Positions 48,959 through 59,324 of a stretch of DNA of 64,000 nt are shown one piece after another. The position numbers and the translations under genes were made by a program. The notes beneath the pieces are model-generated. The model saw only the letters and a program-made list of their open reading frames with translations, was not told where the DNA came from and did not search any database. Source of the stretch: Pseudescherichia vulneris NBRC 102420 (GTDB taxonomy: Bacteria > Pseudomonadota > Gammaproteobacteria > Enterobacterales > Enterobacteriaceae); assembly GCF_000759795.1 (NCBI RefSeq), contig NZ_BBMZ01000007.1, forward strand, positions 310,001 to 374,000. The letters run 5' to 3'. Position 1 is the first letter of the stretch; each line of letters begins with the position of its first letter.

Positions 48959-50115
48959 TGTTTATATTATTGCAGTTCGTGCCACTTTTGTTTTTATCGT
49001 TTTTATGGCCCAGTTTTACAACTAATTTAAAGAGAATAATAGCATTTGCCCTTGTAATTTCTTTAGGGATAACGTATACAGCCTTTTATCTCAATGGAGA
49101 AGATTGGGTTAATTATTATGTGAATTTTTTTAGGGATGATGGTACCTCATGGTTTGAACCAGGCTTTTACTTATTTTATTCATGCTTATCATTTCTCTCA
49201 TATGATAATTTTGGATTGGCGACGCTAATATTTTTCCTTCTGGCTTTTTTTATATTGACGAAATATATCGTTGAAAACAGAAACTGTAATTTGCCTTTCT
49301 TTTTACTACTTTTGATTGTTTGCTTCGGCAACACATTAATACTTGAGCAACTGAGACAATTTTTTTCAGCCATATTTTCACTATGTGCTTTAATTTTTAG
49401 ATTGAATTTAAAAAGAAAAAAATCAACTATTTTTCTTTTGCTCGCAATATCATTCCACGCATCTGCCATCATCGTTGCATGCGCATTTATTTTAGCGGGC
49501 ATAAAAAACTCCAAATTGTTTATTGTTATTTCCATCTCGATAACATCTTTTCTCTTATTATTACTGACGAATAATTTTCTGGTAAACGTAGGGATGCAAA
49601 TAATACCTGTTATTTTCTTAAAGATAAAAACTTATCGCGAAATTACTGATTTATCATTTCACATTGGGCCCTCTTTTCTTTTCTCAATTTTTTATATATT
49701 GTATCAATTTACTAGGCTCAAAAAGCTTCATTATTCAAATGAATATTCTGTTGTTTTCTTTAATCGACAGTTGTTCTTCGGAGGGTTGGTCTTCTTAGTC
49801 GGCATATTTATACCTTTTATGTCAAGAATGGCGACATTTTTCATTATATTTCTTTTTTATGACGTGGCGATTAATAATTATTTCAAACATTTCATGATCA
49901 ACAGGAATGCTGTATTTAAATTTAGCATGGTGTTTATGTTCAGCTTTATTAGTATGGCATCATATTTTAAGAACGATATAGCGCCAGTTTCCTTTAATAA
50001 CATGAATTTTAATTTGATTTCATTTCTATCCAATAATGTCAACTATGATGAACTAGTGTATGAAGCCTATTATAAAAACGCCTTGGCAACAAGTGATCTT
50101 ATTTCTGGAAAATAA
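48958..50115 (+). CDS. wzy: Wzy, O-antigen polymerase (EpsG family)
   Basis: This 385-residue protein has about 10-12 hydrophobic helices and features of EpsG-type polymerases: EDWVNYYVNFF followed by WFEPGFYLFY near residue 60, then LEQLRQFFSAIF, and AISFHASAIIVAC near residue 165. It is the only polymerase candidate in the cassette. It joins flipped O units in the periplasm, with WzzB setting length. It overlaps its neighbours by one base on each side. Confidence 0.85.
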   Translation: MFILLQFVPLLFLSFLWPSFTTNLKRIIAFALVISLGITYTAFYLNGEDWVNYYVNFFRDDGTSWFEPGFYLFYSCLSFLSYDNFGLATLIFFLLAFFILTKYIVENRNCNLPFFLLLLIVCFGNTLILEQLRQFFSAIFSLCALIFRLNLKRKKSTIFLLLAISFHASAIIVACAFILAGIKNSKLFIVISISITSFLLLLLTNNFLVNVGMQIIPVIFLKIKTYREITDLSFHIGPSFLFSIFYILYQFTRLKKLHYSNEYSVVFFNRQLFFGGLVFLVGIFIPFMSRMATFFIIFLFYDVAINNYFKHFMINRNAVFKFSMVFMFSFISMASYFKNDIAPVSFNNMNFNLISFLSNNVNYDELVYEAYYKNALATSDLISGK

Positions 50116-51212
50116 TGATAAATATGAAAATAGCAATGATATTACCTAGTCTTGCCAAGAGTGGCCCAGGGATTCAAGTAGAAGCTTTGTGCGGAGTACT
50201 TTCAACCCTTGACTGTTCAATTGAAATATTTTATTTTCGTGAGAATGGTAATGGCAAACTAAATTTTAATGGAATCACTAAAAATAAAATAGGTTTTAGT
50301 TTGGCTTCTTTTAAGAAATTACGTGGATTTGATGTCATCCATAGCCATGGTTTTTTTCCTGATTTATTTCTTGTGTTGCTACGCTATTCAGGTGTAAAAG
50401 CTGCATTTGTAAGTACAATGCATAACTTTATGAAAGAAGATATATATTCGAGATACTCACCAATTAAAGCCATCTTTTATGTTTTCCTATGGAAGCGAGT
50501 ACTCTCATTCATTCCGAACAAATTTGTATTTACATCAATAGCAAAACAATATTACAGGCGTTTTTCCAGCGGACATTTACATATCGTTAGTAGCGGAATT
50601 GATGTGTCAGAAATTAAGAGAAAAATCGAGGGATGTTCAGTTTTAGAAAATACATACATTCGTGCTATTGAATTATTAAAGAGAAGAAATTTAGAAATTA
50701 TTGGATCGACATCTATTATTACATCTGTTAAACATCTGGATACAGTTGTCAATGCATTACCCCATTTACCGAATCATGCGGCTGTGTTTGTCGGTGGCGG
50801 TTCAGGGGAGAAGGAGTTGATTGAATTAGCCATTAAGCTCAAGGTTGATGATAGATGTATATTCACAGGATTCAAAGCAAATCCACTACCTTATCTAAAA
50901 ACTTTTGATATTTATGCGATGCCGAGCTCAAGTGAGTCTTTTGGACTTAGTTTATTTGAAGCTATAATTGCAAAACTGCCGATCGTATGTCGTGAGTTAC
51001 CAATTTACAAAGAGCTTCTGGGCACAAATGGTCTCTCTTTTTTTGACGGTACTGTTACCGATTTTATCAAATCAGTCAAATCAATAGATATGCATAATAA
51101 AGAGCTGGCTAATTCTTTATATAACAATGTTATTCAAAATTATGATATGTCAATAATAGCATCAAAATATCGTTCTTGTTATTGGAGTTTGACTAAAAAT
51201 GGTCGCCTTTAG
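50115..51212 (+). CDS. Glycosyltransferase, GT4 (GT-B)
   Basis: This 365-residue GT-B enzyme has an N-terminal KIAMILPSLAKSGPGIQVEA domain and a C-terminal donor site with the EX7E motif in SSESFGLSLFEAIIAKLP. GT4 enzymes are retaining, so an alpha link from an alpha-nucleotide sugar is likely; the sugar is not known. A second in-frame ATG at 50124 (MKIAMILPS) is an equally good start. It overlaps the next gene by 14 bp. Confidence 0.85.
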   Translation: MINMKIAMILPSLAKSGPGIQVEALCGVLSTLDCSIEIFYFRENGNGKLNFNGITKNKIGFSLASFKKLRGFDVIHSHGFFPDLFLVLLRYSGVKAAFVSTMHNFMKEDIYSRYSPIKAIFYVFLWKRVLSFIPNKFVFTSIAKQYYRRFSSGHLHIVSSGIDVSEIKRKIEGCSVLENTYIRAIELLKRRNLEIIGSTSIITSVKHLDTVVNALPHLPNHAAVFVGGGSGEKELIELAIKLKVDDRCIFTGFKANPLPYLKTFDIYAMPSSSESFGLSLFEAIIAKLPIVCRELPIYKELLGTNGLSFFDGTVTDFIKSVKSIDMHNKELANSLYNNVIQNYDMSIIASKYRSCYWSLTKNGRL

Positions 51213-52011
51213 TGTATTAATGTCTTTGTATGAAAAAGAAAATCCCACTAATTTGGATGAATGCCTTAAAAGTCTTTTTGATCAGACTTGCCCAGCCAAT
51301 GAGATTATTGTTGTTTTAGATGGACCGATAACTGAGCAGTTAGATGCAATCCTAATCAAGTGGATTGAACTTCTACCATTAGATATTGTTCCTTTGCCAG
51401 GTAATGTCGGGTTGGGCAATGCTTTAAATATAGGAATAGAAAGTTGTAATTTTAACTTAATCGCAAGAATGGATACTGATGATATTTGTGTACCGAATCG
51501 ATTCGAACTTCAGTTAGCGAAGTTTAAAGAGTGTCCTGATATGTGCATTTTAGGAGGAGCGATTAGCGAGTTTGAATCTGACACTATTAATACTACAGGC
51601 ATCAGAAAGGTTCCTGTTTTGCATAATGATATAATACAATATGCAATTTTGAAAAACCCCTTTAACCATATGACTGTAATGTTTAAAAAAGATGAGATTC
51701 TGCAGGCGGGTGGATATATGCACCATCATTTTATGGAGGATTATAATTTGTGGCTAAGGGTTTTATCTGCTGGGAAGGTTGTTGGGAATCTTCCTGATAT
51801 ACTTGTTTACGCGAGAACAGGTGATTCTATGTTAAGCCGGCGCCATGGATTTAAATATATTAGTAGCGAATTCACTCTTGCAAAGCTTAAATATAAGCTT
51901 GGCTTTCAAAATATATTCTCTACTTCTGGTGTGTTTTTGATGCGATCAATACCGAGGGTTTTGCCAATATATGTATTGAGAAAGATTTACTCTCTCTTAC
52001 GGACACGCTGA
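51199..52011 (+). CDS. Glycosyltransferase, GT2, AmsE/WfaP/WbwC-like
   Basis: This 270-residue GT-A enzyme has FSVLMSLYEKENPTNLDECL and ARMDTDDICVPNRFELQLAK, the hallmark of the AmsE/WfaP/WbwC group. Members known to me add glucose or galactose in beta-1,3 linkage to the first HexNAc-PP-undecaprenol. Given Gnu, a likely job is the second step of the O unit, onto GalNAc. It is the last intact gene of the cassette; the acyltransferase remnant starts 22 bp later. Confidence 0.85.
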   Translation: MVAFSVLMSLYEKENPTNLDECLKSLFDQTCPANEIIVVLDGPITEQLDAILIKWIELLPLDIVPLPGNVGLGNALNIGIESCNFNLIARMDTDDICVPNRFELQLAKFKECPDMCILGGAISEFESDTINTTGIRKVPVLHNDIIQYAILKNPFNHMTVMFKKDEILQAGGYMHHHFMEDYNLWLRVLSAGKVVGNLPDILVYARTGDSMLSRRHGFKYISSEFTLAKLKYKLGFQNIFSTSGVFLMRSIPRVLPIYVLRKIYSLLRTR

Positions 52012-52033
52012 ATTTTGTATAAGTTAATTAATA

Positions 52034-53118
52034 ATGTTAAATTAACATATTTATAGTTTAACATCATTGCGTTTTTTACTGCTGCTGGTGTATTTTTACA
52101 TCTTTTGGGTGTTCTTAACTCGGTCGTTAATAGTATAGTCAAGGAGTTTGCAAGATACTTTTTTCTGGCTATGCTAGAGTTGCTTTTTTTCTATATATTA
52201 TATTATCTGTTTTTATAATATTATATAGCTTTAAAAACGTAAGGATGATGGTTTTTTTGATTCGAAATGTTTATTTTTTTAGAGTCGTAAGAATCTTCTC
52301 GGTTCATAGGTTGACATTACAGCTTTTTTTGTGTTTAGTTATTTGTACTGTATCGATTTTTTACATCTAACTACACTTTTCTTGAGTATATTTTTGTTAC
52401 ATGCGTTTGTTCCTTTGGATGGTGTATATTTCTCGTATAACCCGGTTAGTTGGAGTCTTTCGTGTGAGCTATTTTTCTACTGTTGTTTTGTATTTTTAAT
52501 AGTTTTAAGAACTCGCGCTTTACTATACTTACTGCCTGTTATCATATCGCTTCAGTTCTATTTTATTTTTTATCCACAAGACTATATGCCTAGCCACTGG
52601 CTTTTTTATATAAATCCTTTTTTTTAGAATTAATGGTTTTATTATTGGTATGCTTTTATGCCGATTACATGCTTCAAAGCCTCCTTCGTTATCTATTCAT
52701 GTTTTTAGTTTTCTGTAAATGCTATCGCTCATTTTGTTTGGAGTGAGTTTATACATTGCTACTAACTCCATAAGTGATATGAGTCTGCGCTAAGATTTGT
52801 TATTTACGCCTGTAATGGCATTGATGGTGTTTATATTTTCTTATGATAAGGGTTTTTTCAAAGGTATTATCTCAGCGTTATTTTGTTCTTTTAGGTGAGG
52901 CCTTCTTTTCTTTTTATATGATTCATTTGATTGTAATGAGGGTTATTTTTAAAATTGCAAGTGACAAACATATTGGGAGCCCCGTTGCTATTATTTCAAT
53001 GTCATTAATTGCATTTGCTATATCTGTTTTAGGTTCAGTTTCTATCTTCAGATTATTTGAGGTTCCTGTTAATAAAAAATTACGGAATAGATGGTTAAAA
53101 ATCAGGTACGAAAACTGA
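52034..53118 (+). pseudogene. Decayed acyltransferase-3 family O-acyltransferase
   Basis: Fragments of one OafA/WecH-type membrane acyltransferase lie in order but in different frames. The N-terminus (LTSLRFFTAAGVFLHLLGVL) begins at 52058, after a stop in the fourth codon of the ATG at 52034. A segment with FLIRNVYFFRVVRIF lies at about 52253-52297. The middle part with NPVSWSLSCELFFYC lies at 52331-52627, and the C-terminus with GEAFFSFYMIHLIVM at 52843-53118. Several frameshifts and stops separate them, so no functional protein is expected. The intact ancestor probably O-acetylated the O unit. Confidence 0.88.
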
Positions 53119-53227
53119 GGGGTTATTTCCATACTTATATATTGTTCCCAGATTGACATTTTAACTGTATAATCAACAAAGTCCATATTTAGAAATTACA
53201 ATTATTCACACCTGACAGGAGTATGTA

Positions 53228-54634
<1,407 letters not shown>

Positions 54635-54655
54635 TCTGATTTATAAATTTATCCT

Positions 54656-54684
54656 TAAACCCGGTTTTTTTACCGGGTTTTTTT
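54656..54684 (+). terminator. Rho-independent terminator after gnd
   Basis: AAACCCGG and CCGGGTTT pair around a T-rich loop, followed by more T residues, 22 bp after the gnd stop. This is the likely end of the O-antigen/gnd transcript. Confidence 0.88.
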
Positions 54685-54772
54685 ATTTTGTCTGATTGTA
54701 ATTTGTTAAAAAAGGTATGTATTTGCTACTGATTATGAAGCTTATCTGAATATGAGTCTGCCGTATTGACAC

Positions 54773-54778
54773 TATAAT
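54773..54778 (+). promoter_or_regulatory. candidate ugd promoter -10
   Basis: A perfect TATAAT lies 88 bp before ugd. A TTGACA at 54766-54771 is too close to be its -35; it could instead pair with TTATCG at 54789-54794 (17-bp spacer). Either arrangement would give ugd its own promoter downstream of the gnd terminator. PhoP or PmrA sites were not recognised. Confidence 0.4.
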
Positions 54779-54865
54779 CCTACTATCGTTATCGTTAAAG
54801 CCGTTCCACTCACTGGCTGTGCTGTTTTCAGGCACTACGTTCTTTAACGAGAAAAAGTCAAACGT

Positions 54866-56032
54866 ATGAAAATTACTATCTCCGGTACAGGGTATGTAGG
54901 CCTCTCCAACGGCATATTAATTGCCCAGAATCATGAAGTTGTTGCGCTTGACATTGTGCAAGAAAAGGTAGATCTTCTGAACCAGGAAAAATCGCCCATT
55001 GCCGACAGAGAAATCGAGGAATATCTTAAAACCAAGCCTCTCAATTTTCGCGCTACTACTGATAAGTACGATGCCTATCGTGATGCAGATTATGTCATCA
55101 TCGCTACGCCAACGGATTACGATCCGAAAACTAACTACTTTTGCACCACCAGCGTTGAAGCCGTTATTAAAGATGTTAATCAAATAAACCCAAATGCGGT
55201 TATGGTAATCAAATCAACGGTTCCCGTTGGTTTCACGCAAAAAATCAAAGAGTTGCTGGGCATTGATAATGTCATCTTCTCCCCGGAGTTTCTGCGTGAG
55301 GGACGAGCCCTGTACGACAACCTTCACCCTTCGCGGATCGTTATCGGCGAGCGTTCGCCTCGTGCGGAGCGTTTTGCGGGGCTGTTGGTTGAAGGGGCGA
55401 TAAAAACCGATATTCCGGTTCTCTTTACAGACTCTACCGAAGCCGAGGCTATTAAGCTTTTTGCTAACACCTATCTGGCGATGCGTGTTGCTTACTTCAA
55501 CGAACTAGACAGCTATGCGGAAAGCCTGGGTTTAAACACCCGACAGATCATTGAAGGGGTATGTCTCGATCCGCGTATCGGTAATCATTATAACAATCCT
55601 TCATTTGGCTACGGCGGTTACTGTTTGCCAAAAGATACTAAGCAGCTAGTTGCTAATTATAAATCGGTACCTAACAATATTGTTTCAGCGATTGTTGACG
55701 CTAACCGCACCCGGAAAGATTTTATTGCCGATGCTATTCTGGCGCGGCAGCCAAAGGTAGTGGGCGTCTATCGTCTGATAATGAAAAGTGGTTCTGATAA
55801 CTTCCGCGCCTCTTCAATCCAAGGCATTATGAAGCGTATCAAAGCGAAAGGCGTAGAAGTTATTATTTATGAACCAGTGATGAAAGAGGAACGCTTCTTT
55901 AATTCACGAGTCGTGGCTGATTTAGCTGCCTTCAAAGACGAAGCTGACGTCATTATTTCTAATCGGATGGCAGAAGAGTTGGCGGATATAGCAAGTAAGG
56001 TATATACTCGCGATTTATTCGGTAGTGATTAA
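54866..56032 (+). CDS. ugd: UDP-glucose 6-dehydrogenase
   Basis: This 388-residue enzyme, as in E. coli, has the NAD-binding [14 protein letters not shown] at residues 7-20, the substrate segment FSPEFLREG and the catalytic cysteine in [14 protein letters not shown]. It oxidises UDP-glucose to UDP-glucuronate, used for colanic acid and for aminoarabinose modification of lipid A, and possibly for this O antigen. Confidence 0.97.
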   Translation: MKITISGTGYVGLSNGILIAQNHEVVALDIVQEKVDLLNQEKSPIADREIEEYLKTKPLNFRATTDKYDAYRDADYVIIATPTDYDPKTNYFCTTSVEAVIKDVNQINPNAVMVIKSTVPVGFTQKIKELLGIDNVIFSPEFLREGRALYDNLHPSRIVIGERSPRAERFAGLLVEGAIKTDIPVLFTDSTEAEAIKLFANTYLAMRVAYFNELDSYAESLGLNTRQIIEGVCLDPRIGNHYNNPSFGYGGYCLPKDTKQLVANYKSVPNNIVSAIVDANRTRKDFIADAILARQPKVVGVYRLIMKSGSDNFRASSIQGIMKRIKAKGVEVIIYEPVMKEERFFNSRVVADLAAFKDEADVIISNRMAEELADIASKVYTRDLFGSD

Positions 56033-56150
56033 TGCCAGTAACTAGATTATCTAATAATTAATGGAAATGGACAGTGTGTGATGAATAATATTGAAACACT
56101 GTCCATGTTCTGTTTCTAAAAGCCATTAAACAAAAATAACTTTCAAAAAA

Positions 56151-56723
56151 TTATTTTCGCTCAAACCTGACTTCCTCAGGTAAATATTTCTTGAACTTTT
56201 TAAGGGAACTTAAGATGTTTTCTTTGGGCAGAGAGTAAAAAATATCTTGTTCTGTTTCGCTTGCACGTACGGCCCCGAATCTTTCATGAAACTTAATTAC
56301 GGAAACATTACCTTTTCTGACTTCAAAATGTGCACGTTTGAATCCAAGCTTCAATGCATAGGAATAAACTAGTAACGCCGATTCAATAGCATAGTGCGAC
56401 GGTGCCTCTTCGTTGATGATCCACGACCCCCAACAAAATGAATCTCCTTGTCGATCATACAAGCGTACAGTGCCAAAGGGCCTATCGTTCAGATCAGTGA
56501 TGATAAAGTAAGCTTGGCCTTCACTACGCAAGTAATTGTCAATCCAAGCTTTTTGCTGACTGATGTCCTGGGATGTTGCGCTAATAAACTTACCCTTTTT
56601 TTCATTTGTCCGTAAGGCTACAATAAACTCTGCATCTTCCGGCCGTACATTTCTGAGTTTGATAGTACGTCCTGTAATCCAGTCTGCCTGCAAAATGTCT
56701 GGTCCGCCCGTACATTTATTCAT
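56151..56723 (-). CDS. GNAT-family N-acetyltransferase (RimJ/RimL type)
   Basis: This 190-residue protein has the GNAT fold. Visible parts are an N-terminal IKLRNVRPEDAEFIVALR strand-helix, the central RPFGTVRLYD strand, and a C-terminal FEVRKGNVSVIKFHERFGAV motif typical of RimL- and PseH-like acetyltransferases. The function is not known. It is not part of the usual E. coli ugd-wzz interval. It lies on the opposite strand to the O-antigen operon, next to an epimerase pseudogene. It could acetylate an amino-sugar nucleotide such as dTDP-Fuc3N, whose acetylase is missing from the cassette; that is inference. Confidence 0.8.
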   Translation of the reverse strand: MNKCTGGPDILQADWITGRTIKLRNVRPEDAEFIVALRTNEKKGKFISATSQDISQQKAWIDNYLRSEGQAYFIITDLNDRPFGTVRLYDRQGDSFCWGSWIINEEAPSHYAIESALLVYSYALKLGFKRAHFEVRKGNVSVIKFHERFGAVRASETEQDIFYSLPKENILSSLKKFKKYLPEEVRFERK

Positions 56724-56810
56724 GATAGTTACCTTTTCTTAATTGGCTGACATTAGCTCGTTTAAATGTGCTAATTCGGTTTTTCAGCGCACAAATAAAC
56801 GATGGTTAAT

Positions 56811-57505
56811 TTAATTATAAACTATTCTATCAAATTTCATAAAACGTCTGTAAAAGTCAGCAAAGTTCTTGATGCCGTCCTTAAGAGATATCTGCGGTTT
56901 AAAACCAATCACGTTATACAATGCCTTGGTATCGGCGCTGATCTGCGAAACATCGCCTAGCTGGATCGACAACATATTTTTTCTGCTGTGGTGCCTAACA
57001 CCTCTTTCAATGCAGTGATGTAATCCACTAATTTGGGAAGCGAGCTGTTACTAATGTTGTATACGTGGTATGGCGCAGAGCTTGTTGCAGGTGTTCCGGT
57101 CTCAACAGCCCACTCCGCGTCTGTATGAGGAATAACATCTGATAGATACTGAAATTTATTATGGCAGCAGTCCTCCAGCACATTGAAGTGGCCGATAAGG
57201 TTGGCATTAGCATAAGCATGTGGGTTTTCCAGGGGATAGTGCATCCTTTTGTGCACAGCCAGATGGGTAACTCGATTGAATTTCTCATCGGCGAACAGCA
57301 TCTCCTTACCTTCGTGATCGGCAAGAGCGAGCTTATGGAATGTGATGTTTTTTGATGCTAATAGCGACAGTCGTGCTTGCTTAAAACTCACATCACAATA
57401 ATCGTTCAGATTATCAATCCTGACCACTTGGTGTCCCGCAGCCAGAAGACGTTCGCTAGCATGAAAGCCGATAAAGCCTGCAGCCCTAGTGACAAGAAAT
57501 TTCAT
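56811..57505 (-). pseudogene. UDP-glucuronate 4-epimerase remnant with internal deletion and frameshift
   Basis: The remnant begins MKFLVTRAAGFIGFHASERL, where the family has GAAGFIG, and runs to about KFQYL. It then jumps to a segment (DVIPHTDAEWAVETGTPATS) that in intact enzymes lies some 100 residues later, so the catalytic Tyr-x3-Lys is gone. After AEK one A is missing from an A-run, shifting the frame. The true C-terminus (IQLGDVSQISADTKALYNVI, ending FYRRFMKF) continues in the other frame to a stop at 56811-56813. About 231 of roughly 334 codons remain. It should be inactive. Confidence 0.88.
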
Positions 57506-57695
57506 AAAAGCCTCTTTGTTTACAAACAATCTGATGCATTAAGCGCTAAAGACCGTAACTCATCATACTCCTAAGCGTTGAGTTAGCAAAACTTCGCCTC
57601 TTTACTCATAACTCAACGGATTCTTATAGAAAAATCGCCAGTAAGCGATACACTATCGAAATCATATGTTGCGCTTTTAACCGTTTAAGGATTGT

Positions 57696-58667
57696 ATGAC
57701 GCAGAACCACAATAATGGATCCAGTCGTAACGAGGACCTAGAACAGATTGATTTCATTGATTTGGTATTGCAGCTTTGGCGTGAGAAATGGGTGATCGCT
57801 GTCTGCATGGTTTTAACCCTTGCGATAGCAGCAGTGCTTCTAACTGTTACTGAAGAGAAGTGGACATCCACAGCTGTTATTACAATGCCGGATGCCGGGC
57901 AGATTACGGGCTATACCTCGGCTATGAGCGTATTGAGCGGCACCGATATCAATGATATTCAGCAGCGTGTGATTGGCCGTTTCAGTGCAGCCTTCTCTGC
58001 TTTGTCTGAAACCTTGGAAAACCAGGTAAATCCTGAAAAGTTAACTATCGATCCCGCAGTCAAAGGGCAGGCACTACCCCTTAAAGTAACATACCAGGGT
58101 GACTCTGCTGATAACGCGCAGAAAACGCTGGCGCAGTATATACAGCAGGTTGATGAGCAAATCGCTGATGAATTGAATCAGGATCTGACGGTTAACATGA
58201 AGTCTAGAACTGACGAGCTGGTGGCCTTGCTGTCTACTCAAGAAAAAGTGGCTCAGGAGCAGAAAGAATTACGTCTTAAGCAAATTTCACAGGCCCTGAA
58301 GGTGGCGCAGGAGTCACAGATTAAAACGCCACAGGTGCAGCAGATTCAGGATGTCTCTCAAGATGCTATGTTCTTATTAGGGAGCGAGGCACTGGAGTCG
58401 ATGGTTAAAAATGAGTCGATGCGTCCGCTCGTATTTCCTGAGAGCTACTACCAGATGCGCAAAAACCTGTTAGATATTGCTCGTCTGAAGCCCGACCCGG
58501 CGAACATGCACAGCTACCGTTACGTTATGAAGCCTAATCTACCGGTAAGACGTGATAGCCCCAAACGTGCATTAACGCTAATCTTAGCTATCTTGTTGGG
58601 AGGCATTCTCGGCTCCGGCTACGTGCTCACCCGCAACGCGCTGCGAAACTACCAGCCGAAAGCGTAA
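57696..58667 (+). CDS. wzzB: WzzB, O-antigen chain-length regulator
   Basis: This 323-residue polysaccharide co-polymerase (326 in E. coli) has the N-terminal IDFIDLVLQLWREKW, a first helix at about residues 33-53, a coiled-coil-rich periplasmic domain, and a second helix at about 290-312 preceded by the Pro-rich PVRRDSPKRA. It sets the modal length of the Wzy-made O antigen. It has its own upstream AT-rich region and a shared terminator with hisI. Confidence 0.95.
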   Translation: MTQNHNNGSSRNEDLEQIDFIDLVLQLWREKWVIAVCMVLTLAIAAVLLTVTEEKWTSTAVITMPDAGQITGYTSAMSVLSGTDINDIQQRVIGRFSAAFSALSETLENQVNPEKLTIDPAVKGQALPLKVTYQGDSADNAQKTLAQYIQQVDEQIADELNQDLTVNMKSRTDELVALLSTQEKVAQEQKELRLKQISQALKVAQESQIKTPQVQQIQDVSQDAMFLLGSEALESMVKNESMRPLVFPESYYQMRKNLLDIARLKPDPANMHSYRYVMKPNLPVRRDSPKRALTLILAILLGGILGSGYVLTRNALRNYQPKA

Positions 58668-58670
58668 TAA

Positions 58671-58697
58671 AAAAACCGGGCTTGCCCGGTTTTTTTT
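58671..58697. terminator. bidirectional Rho-independent terminator between wzzB and hisI
   Basis: AAAAAACCGGGC, TT, GCCCGGTTTTTTTT form a GC stem flanked by A- and T-runs on both sides, so it can end the wzzB transcript and the leftward his operon. The two genes are convergent with a 42-bp gap. Confidence 0.9.
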
Positions 58698-58709
58698 ATC
58701 TCTGCGGCA

Positions 58710-59317
58710 CTACTTGTGCCGCGCTCTCAAATTCTCAATGATGGCCGTCATGTCCAGATCCTGATCCTGCAGCAGCACCAGCAGGTGGTAGATCAGATCG
58801 GATGCTTCGTTAGTCAGCTCCTCGCGGTCATTAACGGTCGCAGCGAGTGCAGTCTCTACGCCTTCTTCACCCACCTTCTGCGCGATACGCTTGGTGCCGC
58901 TGGCATAGAGCTTCGCCGTGTAGGAGCTGGCAGGATCGGCGCTTTTGCGCGCCGCCAGCAGTTGCTCCAGCTGATAGAGGAACAACCACTGATGGTTCTT
59001 CTCTTCACTAAAGCAGCTGGTGGTGCCGGTATGGCAGGTTGGGCCGACAGGGTTGACCAGTACCAGCAGCGTGTCGTTATCGCAGTCCGGCGTAATACTG
59101 ACCACGTTAAGCACGTTGCCGGAGGTTTCACCCTTGGTCCACAGGCGCTGCTTGGTGCGCGAGTAGAAGGTGACCAGCCCGCTCTCTTCGGTCTTCGCCA
59201 GCGCCTGCTGGTCCATATAGCCCAGCATTAGCACTTCGCCGGACACCGCGTGTTGGATCACGGCAGGCAGCAGCCCATCGGTTTTCGTCCAGTCCAGCAG
59301 GCTGCGTTGTTGCTCTG

Positions 59318-59324
<7 letters not shown>
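58710..59324 (-). CDS. hisI: Bifunctional phosphoribosyl-AMP cyclohydrolase / phosphoribosyl-ATP pyrophosphatase
   Basis: This 204-residue fusion has the N-terminal cyclohydrolase ([16 protein letters not shown], with zinc cysteines in DCDNDTLL and [10 protein letters not shown]) and the C-terminal pyrophosphohydrolase ([20 protein letters not shown]). It performs steps two and three of histidine synthesis and is the last gene of the his operon. Its start overlaps hisF by 7 bp. Confidence 0.97.

Noticed and set aside
52331-52627. Separate small membrane protein gene
   Set aside because: Its sequence is the middle part of an acyltransferase-3 protein whose N- and C-terminal parts lie in other frames on both sides.
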